Shown piece after piece: positions 11,600 through 23,600 of a stretch of DNA of 64,000 bases. A model generated the notes under the pieces. It was given only the letters and a program-made list of their open reading frames with translations. It was not told where the DNA came from and ran no database searches. Each line of letters opens with the position of its first letter. Positions within the stretch are counted from its first letter, which is position 1. A program made the position numbers and the translations under genes. Source of the DNA: Romanomermis culicivorax (taxonomy: Eukaryota > Nematoda > Enoplea > Mermithida > Mermithidae); contig CAWUHX010000032.1 in NCBI GenBank assembly GCA_963922205.1, forward strand, positions 1,612,001-1,676,000, read 5' to 3'.

Positions 11600-12450
11600 A
11601 TTAATCAGAACGGGGGCATAATTAGCACACGGTCGAAGAATAAGACACCGGGGCAATAAAAATTTCAAGAATATCAAAGCCAACGCATTAACAGCAAGGC
11701 AAAGAAATTAGCCGTGCGTAAGGCTTGATAATATGCAAATTGGTTCTTCAGGCCTAGGAGCGCATTGGAAGTGTGCCAAAAGGGGCATACTGTTTGATAT
11801 CACCAACGCAAAAGAGAACGTGTGTTGCTTGTTGGCCTCAGAAAGCAAATATATTCTGGGGAGAGAAGCTCTAGAGCCGCAGGTAATTTTTCTCCCTCTC
11901 TCTCTGAAGTTTTAATAGAGTAGGCTTCTTTGAGAGAACAATTTACTGAATTTTTGCATATAACTTCAATCATCCGGCAACAAATACCAATATCCATTTC
12001 AAGATCTAATTTACCCAAATTTGCAGATCTAATTTACCCAAAGAGGGAATCAGTCACTCTGAAGCATCGGTTGTCGAACAAAGCAAGTAAACAAAATTCT
12101 CAAAATTGGGGAGTGTTGAAAACGACTTATTGGCTACACAGAACAAGTAAAATGATCATTTGAAGAAACTAGCGTCCTTCATTTTTGAAGTATCATATAC
12201 TTCATCCTTTTCTTAAGGTGAACAATAAGAAACTGAGTTACAAGGAAGTGTTGATATATAATATTCAGCTTAAATTCTTCGTACAGACGCTGTTATACAA
12301 AAGAATAACATTTTGAGTTGTTCTTAGCACTCGTTTGCATAACATCTCTTCTCATCTCGTTCGCGATATCGACCCTAGAATTCTCTGCTCGCAGAAATAA
12401 CGCTAATCAAAATTTCCTAAATTCATGACAGTATAACATGAAATAAATTT
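11600..12450. other. Intergenic, no confident feature
   Basis: Open frames are short and overlap on both strands. A 5' exon of the minus-strand gene ending at 11579 could lie near 11600-11700, where hydrophobic frames occur without a clear acceptor or ATG. AGATCTAATTTACCCAAA is repeated near 12003 and 12026. Confidence 0.35.
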
Positions 12451-12964
12451 GCATCATAGGTGGCGCGACAGCGTCAACCTATAATATACTTGGCCCCCAA
12501 ATTTCATGTCCCCCCTAGAGCCAAAACGGTAAGAGCTAGAACGTTCGGGTTTTTGCATAATATCGGGCATAGGAGCAAACTATGGGGTGCCTTTTGTCAT
12601 TTCGTCTCTATCTGCAAGTGGTGCTCGGTGGGGCCCCAAAGGCATGCAAAAAACGCACTTTTAAAGGGTCCCCAGTTCCGCCATGCCTCGCAATGGGTGT
12701 GCCATACCCAAGACCTAAGGATTGGGTATGGCACAATTGGGGCTGCAATCTCAAATGCGATTTTTCCGTTTTTTAAAATACGGCCTCAATTCAATTATAT
12801 GTCCCGGGAACCGCGAAATTCGGCAATTTTGTTATATAATACTTACGGCGTCAAAAAAATAATTTTTTGCAGCATAATGCACTACAGTGCCAGATTTTTT
12901 TGGAGTTTCAATTGAACCGGTAGCCTTATTGAGATTTTTGGGGTGCTAAGGTTTTCGATCATGT

Positions 12965-13600
12965 GGAATTTGATGGACGCGGTCACTTTACACGAAAAAT
13001 TATCCTGGGTGTGGACAAGGATATTTTTGTGATTATTTGGGGCAAGCGGTTTTGAACCACAGGAAATTCAATGAATGCGGTCACGTTACACAAAAAAATT
13101 ATCCTGGGTGTAAACAAGCATATTTTCGTGATTTTTTGACGGAAGGGGTTTTTGACTACGGGGAGTTTAATGGATGCGTCACTTTACACAAAAAAATTAT
13201 CTCGGGTGTAGACACGTGTAATATTGTGATGTTTTGTGGACGGGGTTTTCAAACATGGTGAATTTAAGGAATGCGATCACTTTACAAAAAAATTATACCG
13301 GTGTAACCAAGCGTATTTTCGTCATTTTTTTGGTGGAAGGGATTTTCGACCAAAGTGAATTCAATGGATGCGGTCACTTTACACAGAACAATCATCATTT
13401 ATGCAAATGAAGGTACTCCCATGACTTTTGGAGGAACGGGTTTTAGGCCATTCGAGACGCGATGGACGCGGTCATTGGACACAGTCACTTAACACAAAAA
13501 ATTGTTCTTTGTGTAAAAATAGGTAGTTCTGCGGTTTTTTGGGTTGAGCGGTTCTTGATTATGAGGAATTCAATAGAAATGGTCACTTTACCCTCTGTTT
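12965..13600 (+). repeat. ~97-bp minisatellite, 6-7 copies
   Basis: GGTCACTTTACACAAAAAAT or close variants begin near 12981, 13079, 13176, 13274, 13371, 13484 and 13579, a spacing of 95-113 bp and mostly 97-98. Each unit also carries a TTTTCGTGATTTTT-like stretch and a GGTTTT.GACCA..G..GAATT stretch. The unit length is not a multiple of three and the frame drifts, so it is not coding. Confidence 0.85.
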
Positions 13601-13784
13601 ACAACCTGTTTCAGGTTCTCTATGGTTCACACATCTTTTACTTTTACCGAAAGTGAGAATTCGTGGCTTGAAGATTGTTTTTATTGTTTCTTTGATGTGA
13701 AGATGACAAAATTTAAAACTTCAATGTGCTTCTACAAAGGTTTTCATGGATGGCTGAGGCCCACTAAAAAGAGGTGAACTAGTT

Positions 13785-15312
13785 TATTAGAAAATGCCCC
13801 GACGGGCAGAAGAAAGAAGAATATACTTGCTTGAATAGTTTACAAGCTAGAAAAAGAAGTGGACAAGATTTTTGAGAACTTGGGTTAAAGTTGGAAAAAA
13901 TTAACTTTCGTTATATTGGATTTTCATTCTTTCTCAAAAAAAAATTTTCATGTCTGTGGAAAAGTATATTTTGCAGCTGAGTGCATAAACACACTTTCCA
14001 ACCAAACATGTGCATCTCCGAAATTTTGAAAGTTGACCGAAAAATTTTTCTTCATAACAAATTTTCCAGTTTCAAAACCCTTGAGGCAGTCTGCACCCTC
14101 ATGTCTCTCCTCACATATGTCTGCTTCCAACTGTGTTGAACTTTTTTACTGAATTTGGTGTCAGCATAAGGAATCAACTGTGGGAAAGTGGCCCATAAAA
14201 TCCCACTCAACTTTTTTAGAAAATAAGCTACGGCACAAAGTTTTCTTAGAACTGAATCGATTGTGCAAGATATGTTTAATTCACTCATTTTATATAACAT
14301 ATCGTATAGAATTCACTCCGCAAGTTATACTGATTACAAGCTATCAACAAATTTGTTCTCTTCTATTTAACAACTCAAGAAAATTGCATCATTCACAGCT
14401 TTTGGATTTAAACTGAAATTTTCAGGATTGCAGACGGGAAGCAATTTCACCCATCCCTGTCGCCCCCATCCTGCTTTCGAAAAAGTCGTACTGTTGCGCT
14501 GGGTGTGCGAGTATAGTGGGGGAAAATCGGGTACGGAATTGGGCGCACAAATATAGGCATGGCTGAATCAGGAGCATTTTTGTATGCTTTACCCTATTCT
14601 CCCATTTGCAGATCGGTGCCCAATAGCTGTAACCAAGGCCCAGTTGCACTAAAAAGGTCTAAGCTCGAGCTCAAGATAATCTCGAACAAAAAGGCGACTC
14701 GGTTTGATCTTAGGTTTGGTCTAATTTGAATGTCATCAGGATTATAATGAGCTCAATGTGGAGATTATCCCCAGCTCGAGCTGTCGGATTGCACTAACAT
14801 TTTCGCATAATTTTCTTATGTCTAAAGCAAATAAACATAAAAATGTTTGCGATTCACAACCCAAACTAGAACTTAAACCTCAGTATTAGTTAATCCTGAC
14901 GTGAGTATTGTGGGTTAGTGCAATCAACTTCAAGTTTCTTTATAGTTCTGAAAATGATTTTTTTTTATTTTTTAGCTAGTGTGAGAGGCATTTTGAATTA
15001 TTACTATGTTGTTTTGAATAATTATTCTCCGCCTCAAAGCGTTCGGTTTAACATTTCTTTACATTTGAAGTCATGTGCAGATAATTTTCATACGCAAAAA
15101 TTTTACTGTTGTTGATGCCAGGTGCTGCAGAATATACTTTTTTCACAGTCATGGAAAATTTTTTTTGAGGAAGAGTAAAAATCCAATATAACGAATTTTT
15201 TCCAACTTTAACCCAAATTCTCAAGAATCTTATCAACTTCTTTTTCTAGCTTGGCAACTATTCAAGCAAGTATATTCTTCTTTTTTTCTGCCCATTGGGG
15301 CATTTTCTAATA
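13785..15312. mobile_element. 1.5-kb element with ~200-bp inverted ends
   Basis: The left end TAGTTTATTAGAAAATGCCC and the right end GGGGCATTTTCTAATAAACTA are inverse complements, and the match continues through a GAAGAATATACTTGC block and a TCCAATATAACG block for about 200 bp. The interior carries CTCGAG-rich stretches (GCTCGAGCTCAAGATAATCT) near 14664 and 14775. There is no transposase. The copy at 23506-25224 has the same structure. Confidence 0.8.
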
Positions 15313-15315
15313 AAC

Positions 15316-15564
15316 TATAGTCTGTTTTTCTTGAAATGCCTCTAAATAATGAAAGTGGAAAGCAGGTAGTATTTCAGATTTTCACGATTTTCTGATAAAC
15401 AGTATGCCATATAGGACTGGAAATTTGTGATGATACTGAACTCACGTTTAGAAATTTTTTGAGCGAAAAATTTTACGGTAAGACTTCTATGCAAATGATT
15501 TTGACGACAGTACTGATTTGTGTCAGTTTTTTATTTGGAAGCATTTTATAAAAAACAGACTATA
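15316..15564. mobile_element. MITE family 1, complete copy
   Basis: TATAGTCTGTTTTTCTTGAA at the left, TTTATAAAAAACAGACTATA at the right, TA flanks. It sits directly against the right end of the 13785-15312 element, as if inserted at the TA of that element's terminal TAAACTA. It is among the copies closest to consensus. Confidence 0.88.
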
Positions 15565-17339
15565 GTGTATATATCTTTGTTGTCTTCCGCCATGTCCTTC
15601 TAAAAACCGGAGACAATGAGCTGCTCATTTGAGCACCAATTAAAGCTGCCATAGCATTTTCCAAAAATTCACGAAAAAATATTTTAGTGTTTTCGTATTA
15701 ATAGTACTGATTTTTTCGAAATTTGAAGTTGGTTCGGTTCATGAAAACTGGTTATCATAGAACGAATTTTCTGCTATAGTTTTGAGCGTTTTTCGTCTCT
15801 CTTAATTGTTATCTTAACGTATTATAGCTATGCCAAGAGAAAGGACAATGTCAAGTTATGTATAAGAAAAGCCTGAACAAACACTTTCTTACTGATAACG
15901 ATTTCCTGCTCTCCATTTCTCACAAATTCCTCTTTTCCTATGAAAATCTACATCAATTAGCGTTTTTGAATCAACAAGAAAATGCCACGTTTCGACTGCC
16001 GAAAATCGAATACCAGTTGCAGCAGCTTTGAAAACGACGATGATGGCCGGAAATGTTTGGTGGATTTGGAATTGAAGGAATCAGAGAAGTTAGAACAATA
16101 TTATTTTCCGTTCGGGAAATAAACTGTTGTCTAAATTACTAACAGTAAAGCGTAAAAACACCTCTGAACCTTCAGGAAGGTTAACAGATTCAAGGATAGA
16201 TTCGAGAGGTTCAGTGATTCATAGAGGCGTTGTTGTTCAGAGGTTTATTTTTTTATACTTTTAATAGTTTGGATGTATACGGGTTGTTGTAAAATGGATC
16301 GCCATTTGTCTTAATAATTGTGTCAATTATGAAACCTAGATCAAAAGTATGGAATTAATCTCTGTGAAACTGTGCATACTTGATGAAGTAGAAGTGCGCA
16401 TTTCTACAAGTACTCTTATATTGAATTTGGCTTCATTTAAAATCCGGTCGAAACTAAAAAACTCCTCGACATCCCCTCAGATTTGATTTGGTTGAAAACT
16501 CCAAAAGTATCACCGAGACTAGTAAGAATAAAAGAGGAGAGAACTTCATATAAATTCTAATCTCCATATTCTATAGTCATTTGAGATTATGCTTCATTCA
16601 TTTTGAAATGTTTGATGCAACAAGATCGCAGCCAAACTTATATTCAGAATTATGAAAGGCTTTTTGACTCTAATCAATAAATTTTTTTTCATGATGATCA
16701 CTTGTTCCAATCATTTCAAGATTATCGATATTAATTTCCTGATATCTAATAAGGCTGCGTTTTTCGAAAGTTCGCCCGCTGCATCGACCATTTCAAAATG
16801 AATGGAGTAGTAATAATTGCACTAGCTAAAGCAGGAAGTACGATCAACTTTCTATTTCTTGAAAGGTGGTGGAATATGATCGGAAAGCAAGTAGTATTTC
16901 ATAGTTCAGTTTTTTTCTGCTAAACGCATTTGTGAGGTTACTCTACTAACCATCAACATTGTAGAATAAAAAATCCTACTGTAAAAGCTTTATGTAAACG
17001 ATTTTAGAGGTGATACTTTTTTCAATCATTTTTCAATTTACAAGCACTTTATAAAAGTAGACTACAGATTTTAGTTCATTTTCGTTTTCATATGATGATG
17101 GTTTATATACATCCCAAACATCACGCGCCAAATTTATAGATTCGGCAAAATGAGCAGTTTTTCAAAATTTTCTAGAGTTTGGCTTGTGAGAGTACCATAT
17201 ATTCTTGCACTCTGGTGAAGAAAATAACAAAATCAAATCATTTAGGACATGTTGTAGTGGTGCGTCTGACTATTCATTACGCGGCATGCCCCGCACTCAC
17301 CATCACCACTACAACCACAATTTCCGGACCATCCACGGG
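15565..17339. other. Intergenic with one degenerate family-1 MITE
   Basis: A decayed MITE family 1 copy is recognisable at about 16845-17067 (GGAAAGCAAGTAGTATTTCA, TTTTCTGCTAAAC, TTTATAAAAGTAGACTACA). A short inverted pair of CCTCTGAACCTTCAG and CAGAGGTTTATTTTT-type sequence lies at 16160-16245. No exon was found. Confidence 0.4.
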
Positions 17340-17411
17340 GCTCGGTTAGCGCAGTTGGTAGCGCGTCTGCCTTGTATGCAGAAGGTCGAGGGTTCGAGCC
17401 CCTCACCGAGC
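17340..17411 (+). tRNA. tRNA-Thr (anticodon TGT)
   Basis: 72-nt cloverleaf. The acceptor stem GCTCGGT pairs perfectly with ACCGAGC. The D stem is GCGC/GCGC with loop AGTTGGTA. The anticodon stem is TCTGC/GCAGA with loop CTTGTAT, giving anticodon TGT. A five-base variable loop follows, then T stem GAGGG/CCCTC with loop TTCGAGC. The internal promoter boxes TTAGCGCAGTTGG and GGTTCGAGCCC are intact. There is no intron and no encoded CCA. No T-run of four or more lies close downstream. It is 210 bp upstream of the ABCG start on the same strand. Confidence 0.95.
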
Positions 17412-17620
17412 GTTATTATGCTGACGCGCCGCGTGGATATGGGCATACGACAGACATCGTTTCAAAACTTTATTGATCCTTTACTTTTCCAAGGATGTGT
17501 GAAAAATCGAAAAAGTCACTACTTTCACAACAAACAAAAATGTGATTTGATAATGAAATTAAAAAAATTATAATTCAGTAGTTGTTTGAATTACTTAATC
17601 TTAGCAAGAGTTACGGATCA

Positions 17621-20600
17621 ATGATGATGGACGCGGATAACAGGCGAGTATCGTTCAAAACCGATCCAACCAGTTTGACCTTCGAAAATTTGAACGTTTT
17701 CGTGGGCGGCGAAGATGGTGGCGGTGGGTGTTGCGGCAGGAATAAACCGCCACCGAAACAAATTTTGAATGCTGGTGAGACATGTGTGAAATTTGAATAT
17801 TCGTTAACGATGACAAACTGAAGCGGAAATGTATTCTTTCGTATCAAATTTTGCGCTTTGCTGCTTTTTCGACAGTTATTGAAGGCAGGGCTTGAATTAT
17901 CGGAAAATAAACCCCAAGGAAATTTCGGTTATCTGCTCATTGAAATAGTCGGATCCAATAACCAAATTTCTTCATATCAGTGGTAAAAGAAACAAAATTT
18001 ATAAGTAGATTAGTTTATTAGATAAGACAAGATTAGATTAAATAAATCAAATCTAACCTTTTCTGATGAATTTTACTTCACTAGGTATATAATATGTTGG
18101 AGTACTTATCACATTTGTGCTTCGGGAACATTGGTCGAATGGTCATTTTCGAATCTAGCGGCGTCAAATCTAGTCCTAAAAGTGTATCATAATATAATAT
18201 AATTATATTTTCAATTTCTGTAGTGAGTGGGCACGTCGTTCCCGGTCAACTCGTCGCTTTAATGGGCGCTAGGTACGTAATCGAGAATCATTCCTCTTGA
18301 ACCACAGCCCTAAGTGCCACATTGAGTGCACGTTAGATACCGAGGTTTGATCTGGAATTTCGAGCGATCTCTCTTTTTTAGCGGCTCGGGAAAAACTACG
18401 CTCTTGAACGTTATAAACTCCAGGAATTGTAGGGGTTTAAGAGTCCAGGGTTCTATTAAAGTTAACGGAAAGGAAATCGGACGAAAAATCACGGGCATTT
18501 CGGCTTATGTTCAACAAGACGACCTTTTCATTGGAACGTTGACTGTTCGAGAACATTTGATTTTTCAGGTAAATAATCAAGGCGGCTGCCGGCACTTTCA
18601 CCATTATTGGAATTAAATAATCCGCATCTGAGAAGTTTGGAAACTTTGTTTGGAAAAAATCGACCGCATTCATATTTTCAAAAGTGCACATTCCAAATTT
18701 TTTCTATATTGTTGATGAATTCTTCATTTAGTTATTTGGAGAAAAGATCCAACGATTCATACTGCAACAATTACTAAATAAAGTTAATTGGGAAAACAAA
18801 CAATAAAAATTTTTCACACGATTTCTGAGTGGTTCGACTTTCCCTATGATAACTTGAAAATTGAGCATATTTCAAAAAATATACATTTTGGTTGCTTTGA
18901 GTGCTGAGTTTCATGGTATCGTTGATTTTGCTTCAAAATGGAAATTTCGAGCGGCTCCAATATGCCAAAGCTTGGAAATTGATGATTTGTTGACATTTAC
19001 CGGTGGTCTTGCTAACCAGGCGTTATTTCGATATTGGAGTGATCTTATTCGATAAATGAATTTTTTTTTACATAAGAGGAAATAGGCTTTCTTTTGGTCT
19101 AAAATTTACAGTAGATTATTGCATATTACAACCTTATAATAATTTAAAGTGTCGAAAATGAACTGTTGAAATTAGAAAAATTTTGTTTATGAGCCCTGCC
19201 GACCATCTTCCCGTCGGATGCCGCCGAATTTTATTTTCATATTCTATTGCTTGTGTATCGACAAAATTTTCATATAGATTTTTGTACCGAATGGGGAACT
19301 GTACAGCTCATAAGAAGGCATACCAATGGAAATCGCTCAAAAGTCACTGCGTTTTCCAGGTGCCCCGTCGCAAAAAGTTTAAACTGTCAAACATGAGAAG
19401 TAAAAAAAGAAAAAAATCCTGTTCACTCCAGAGGCACTCCCGAGCACCTTCGCCTGTGATAGAGTGGAATTTTAAGCGGGTCTAAAGTATGTTCATCTTT
19501 TATTCAACTTGATGTGACGAACTCGGGTTTAACTCGAAGTCGAGATAAACTCGCACATAGCAACCGGCCCAACTTCATCAAAGTTTGAGCACAATACAAA
19601 CTGAAAATCGCATGCGATTTGCTTATGAGCCTTTAACATAATTTCCATTCTCAATTTTTTCAAGTGAGTCCCGGATTGCAAAATAATCTGTACGAATCCG
19701 CGAGAACATAATAAACCTGCGTCGTAGGCTTAAATCTTTCTTTCTCAAATTGTTCCAACTGCTACAGTCAACTAGAGAAAAAGGGTATCCGAGTACGCAG
19801 GTTGTTTATCATTTGCATGAACATCTTTCTGCGCTACGAGGCTTATTCGGAAAAATAGATTATAGATGATTGAGTAGTATTCTATTACGACTGATTGAAG
19901 TATAGACGGTTTTTTTGTAAGTTACAGTGCAAATTTTGCCGGATGCAAAAATGACTATAGTTTGTCATAAAGAAAGCTTCTAAAAGAATAAGCAATGTCC
20001 TCATAGTTAACACAAATCTTTTGCTGTAGAATTTTTTGGTTTAGAAATTGTTGAGGTTTAATATACTACCAGATTTTTAGTCTTGGACATACGGTTGGCA
20101 AGAAGTCCTTCAAATAGGAAATATAATTCGCAAAATTTATTATTCAGGAAAATTATAGAAAAACAGACTAGTGTGTAACATAACTCAGCTAGCTCAGGGC
20201 AATCATCGGAAATATTCAACATGACTTTCTGAATTGAATCAAAACAGAAATAAGGCCGTATTTCATGATTTTGTAGATGAAATACTGATTTATAGGCCCA
20301 GCTTCGACTACCAAAATCTATGAAACGATCCGACAAAGTTCGACGTGTTGATGAAGTGATTTTCGAGGTAAAGTTTTAATCTCCAGAGAGAGAATTCGTT
20401 ATTTTTCTTGGCCATTTTCTTTAGCTTGGTTTGTCGAAATGCAGAAATACAAAAATTGGCTTACTAGGAGTTTTTAAAGGAATATCCGGCGGTGAAGCCA
20501 AGCGATTGGCGTTCGCATCGGAAGTGAGAGATTTAAAACCTGAACTGGTTAATTCGGAGATTCCCAAATTTCATATATTGACGATATTAGATATTGACCA

Positions 20601-23600
20601 ATCCGTCTATATTATTTTGCGACGAACCGACAACGGGACTGGATTCTTACATGGCGCAAAATGTGGTCAGTGTGCTCCAAACATTGGCCAACAGCGGCAA
20701 AACTGTGCTCTGCACTATTCATCAACCTGCGTCGGAAGTTTACGCCATGTTCGATAGGTAAATTTTTTACCTATAAGAGAGAAAATTCTGTCGGACTCCC
20801 GATATAATATTACAATATGACTCCCGATATAATATTACATCATTATGCACTAGCTGTTCATAAAAGAACAATTTCCTTATTCATCTTGATCTCCATCACT
20901 GTTTGTCTCTTTTCTATCATTATTTTTTCTTTCAACCAATGGAAGTACAATACGTTAATTTTTATAGCTATTCGTATCTAATCAACTTAAAGTGTTCATC
21001 GATCCGCGTACTATGACTTAAGAGTAAAAGTGAAATTCTCCGTCTGTTAAATAAATATAATTATTGGAATGAGCAAAGTACAGTATATTTAGCGTAGATT
21101 GTCATTCAATTTTGAAAAATATTCCCTGATCGTTTTATTGTAGTTATGGGATTTGAAGTTAGGTGGTGTGCAAGATAAGAGGGAATCGTTTTACGAAATT
21201 TACATCTTATACAAAAAATTATGCGATAAATTTCAATTACAGCTGCCGGCCTGAAGAAACAACTGTTCAAATATGTTGTTAGCATGGCAAAATAGATGAG
21301 CACCAAATTATTCTGGAAGCGTGTACATGTTCATAAATAAAACATTCCCCTTTTGATTATAGTCAAGTAGTTCAGGCTTCAGATGATCTGTCACAGGGAA
21401 ATGAATGGATTTCAAGGCACGCCGGATGCGTACGCGACTTTATATTACGACCTATTGTGTGTCATACACATTGTAAAAACCAAAAATTAGATAACGAATA
21501 AAAAATATGTGGACATAGAAAATATGCTCCGTTGAGGGGATATACAACAGTGATGCAATTTAATTCCTGTGTTGGGCCACCCTGAATACGTACATCAATT
21601 CTTCGATTGAACGCTTTGAAAAACTTCAAGACTTAATGCTGGAAAATCAACAACCACACTTTTCACAAATTTTTTTCCAGTTGTCGAAAATTCAAAAAAA
21701 ATGAAAAGATCATCATCCAGTTGTATATTCAAACTAGTTTGCCCCTACCAGGGTCAATTCAGGGTCAACGAATAGTCTATTTTTGAAATGCCTGTAAATT
21801 TAAGCGTAGAAAGCAAGAATTATTTCATATTTTTGCCATTTTCTGCTAGGCCATAGGTCACATCGGACTGAAAATTTGCTCAACTAGCCCTCACAATTTT
21901 TTGCAGTAAAAGCATTGTGTATAAAATTTCGATTGTGGTCTTCATTTTTCTGTGTACAATATTTTATACAAAACAGAATAATGTTGGAAGAATAGGCAAG
22001 GAAACTACCGACTTCTAAAAATTATAAAAACAACTTAATAAACAATTTGCCTCAGCGGCCGTCTTTTGACACTAGGCGATCAGGATTACAACTTGAAAAA
22101 TTTGACATTGTTGACTTGCGATGCATGGTGATCACTTGCTCAAGATTTCTTTGAACTTTTTTGAGTTTTGAGTTTCACGTGAAAATGAATAGAATACAGA
22201 GTCTCCCTGGATCAATGTTTTCTTTTCATACTATGCAAACGTTGTGAAAACTTGAGCTTTTGCTGACAAATATGCGCTTGAATTCGGCAACCAAAACTGC
22301 CTACTCTGCTAAAACAGAATCGTTCCATCCTGATTTTCATAGTTTTGTAATAAACTTGGTCATGTATTTTGAAATTCAATTCTGAAACAAAGTTTGCTAT
22401 CCTAAAAACAACCCCACTTTTTCCGAATATTTTTTCACATGCTCATATTTCTCATATTTTAATATTTCTTATATTTTCATATTTCTTTCTTAATTTCCTT
22501 CTTTCTCATGTTCCATACAGATCTTGTAATCCCGCTATCAGTTCCGATTCCAGATTTCCAAAAATTTGCAATTATCTTGCGAGCTTTCCCTAGTCGATAT
22601 CTTTGATTGAGAATAGAGCTGGTTAGACTTGACGTCAGAAATAAATAAATCAAATTCAGCAGTAAACAAAAGGAAGTGTTTTTACGAAGTTGCTTATTAG
22701 CGTCAGCATTAGATTATTAAAAAAAAGTTCAACCAAATTATTTCACCGCAGAATTTTATTCATGGCGGAAGGTCGGTTAGCATATTTCGGATCCAACAAG
22801 GACGCATTGACTTTCTTTGCATCTCTGGGTTATCCGTGCCCTACGGATTTCAATCCTGCGGATTTTTTCGTTCACACGCTAGCTATTCAACCGGGCAATG
22901 AGGAAGAATGTCGTGAAAGATTGAACGTATGGGAGCTACAAATTCAAACGTGTACACTGTGATATACTGCATTTTTCGAATTTTTGCTTCTTGTGCAGAA
23001 CATTTGCGGGAAATACGTTGAATCTGAATATTACAAAGAAATGTCGAACTTGATAGCCTGCAATCAACAAGGAAGTGGAGAGGAAACGGTATGATTGATT
23101 ACTAAAGGCTATTGTAGATGCGTATTTTTTCCCTCCTGTCGGTCTCGTATAAAAAATTTATCGAAGTCTCCAATTTCAGAACAATATTATGGACATGGAG
23201 AAACCGCAAAAAACTTCAAGGTGCGTCAATTGTACAATGATTTCTACTCACATACAATATCAGGGTGTGTTCCACAATCACACTGCCCGTCATGAAACCA
23301 CGTTGATTATTCCAGTAAAAAGACTTCGAAAAGACGTATAGTATGCGAATTTCAGGGTGTTATTTTTGACACTTTTGCTAATAGCGCATCATAGGGAATC
23401 AGAAGGACAAAAATGTGATGAGAATGAAAAGCGGAATCAAAATTCTTGACACAAGGTTACGATTTTTGAAATCTTGGATGGAAAAAAAGAACCCGAAATA
23501 TAGTGTAATAGTTTATTTGAAAATGCCCCGATAGGGCAGAAAAAAGAAGAATATACTTGCTAGGATAGTTGCCAAGATAAAAAAAGGATTTGAACTAGAT

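Larger units (their letters stand above)
12455..15312 (+). repeat. Large interspersed unit, left copy (inverted partner at 23506-26643)
   Basis: From ATCATAGGTGGCGCGAC at 12455 onward this region is matched, in reverse complement, by 26643 down to 23506. Order: a 450-bp leader with GGCCCC-rich patches, a ~97-bp minisatellite (about 12965-13600), a unique bridge with TGAGAATTCGTGGCTTGAAG, then a 1.5-kb element with long inverted ends (13785-15312). Synteny of all four parts in both copies shows that the whole unit was duplicated together. No real protein gene is visible; its open frames are not conserved between copies. Confidence 0.8.

Noticed and set aside
12965-13600. Regularly spaced repeats resembling a CRISPR array
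   Set aside because: The whole 97-bp unit is repeated with no unique spacers, in a eukaryotic genome, without cas genes. It is a minisatellite.
17340-17411. tRNA-derived SINE
   Set aside because: All stems pair perfectly and no tail, terminal repeat or second copy was seen, so it is taken as a real tRNA gene.
19183-19485. 100-codon plus-strand frame in ABCG intron 3
   Set aside because: Would have to fit between exons 3 and 4, but these join in phase and give the expected family sequence without it.
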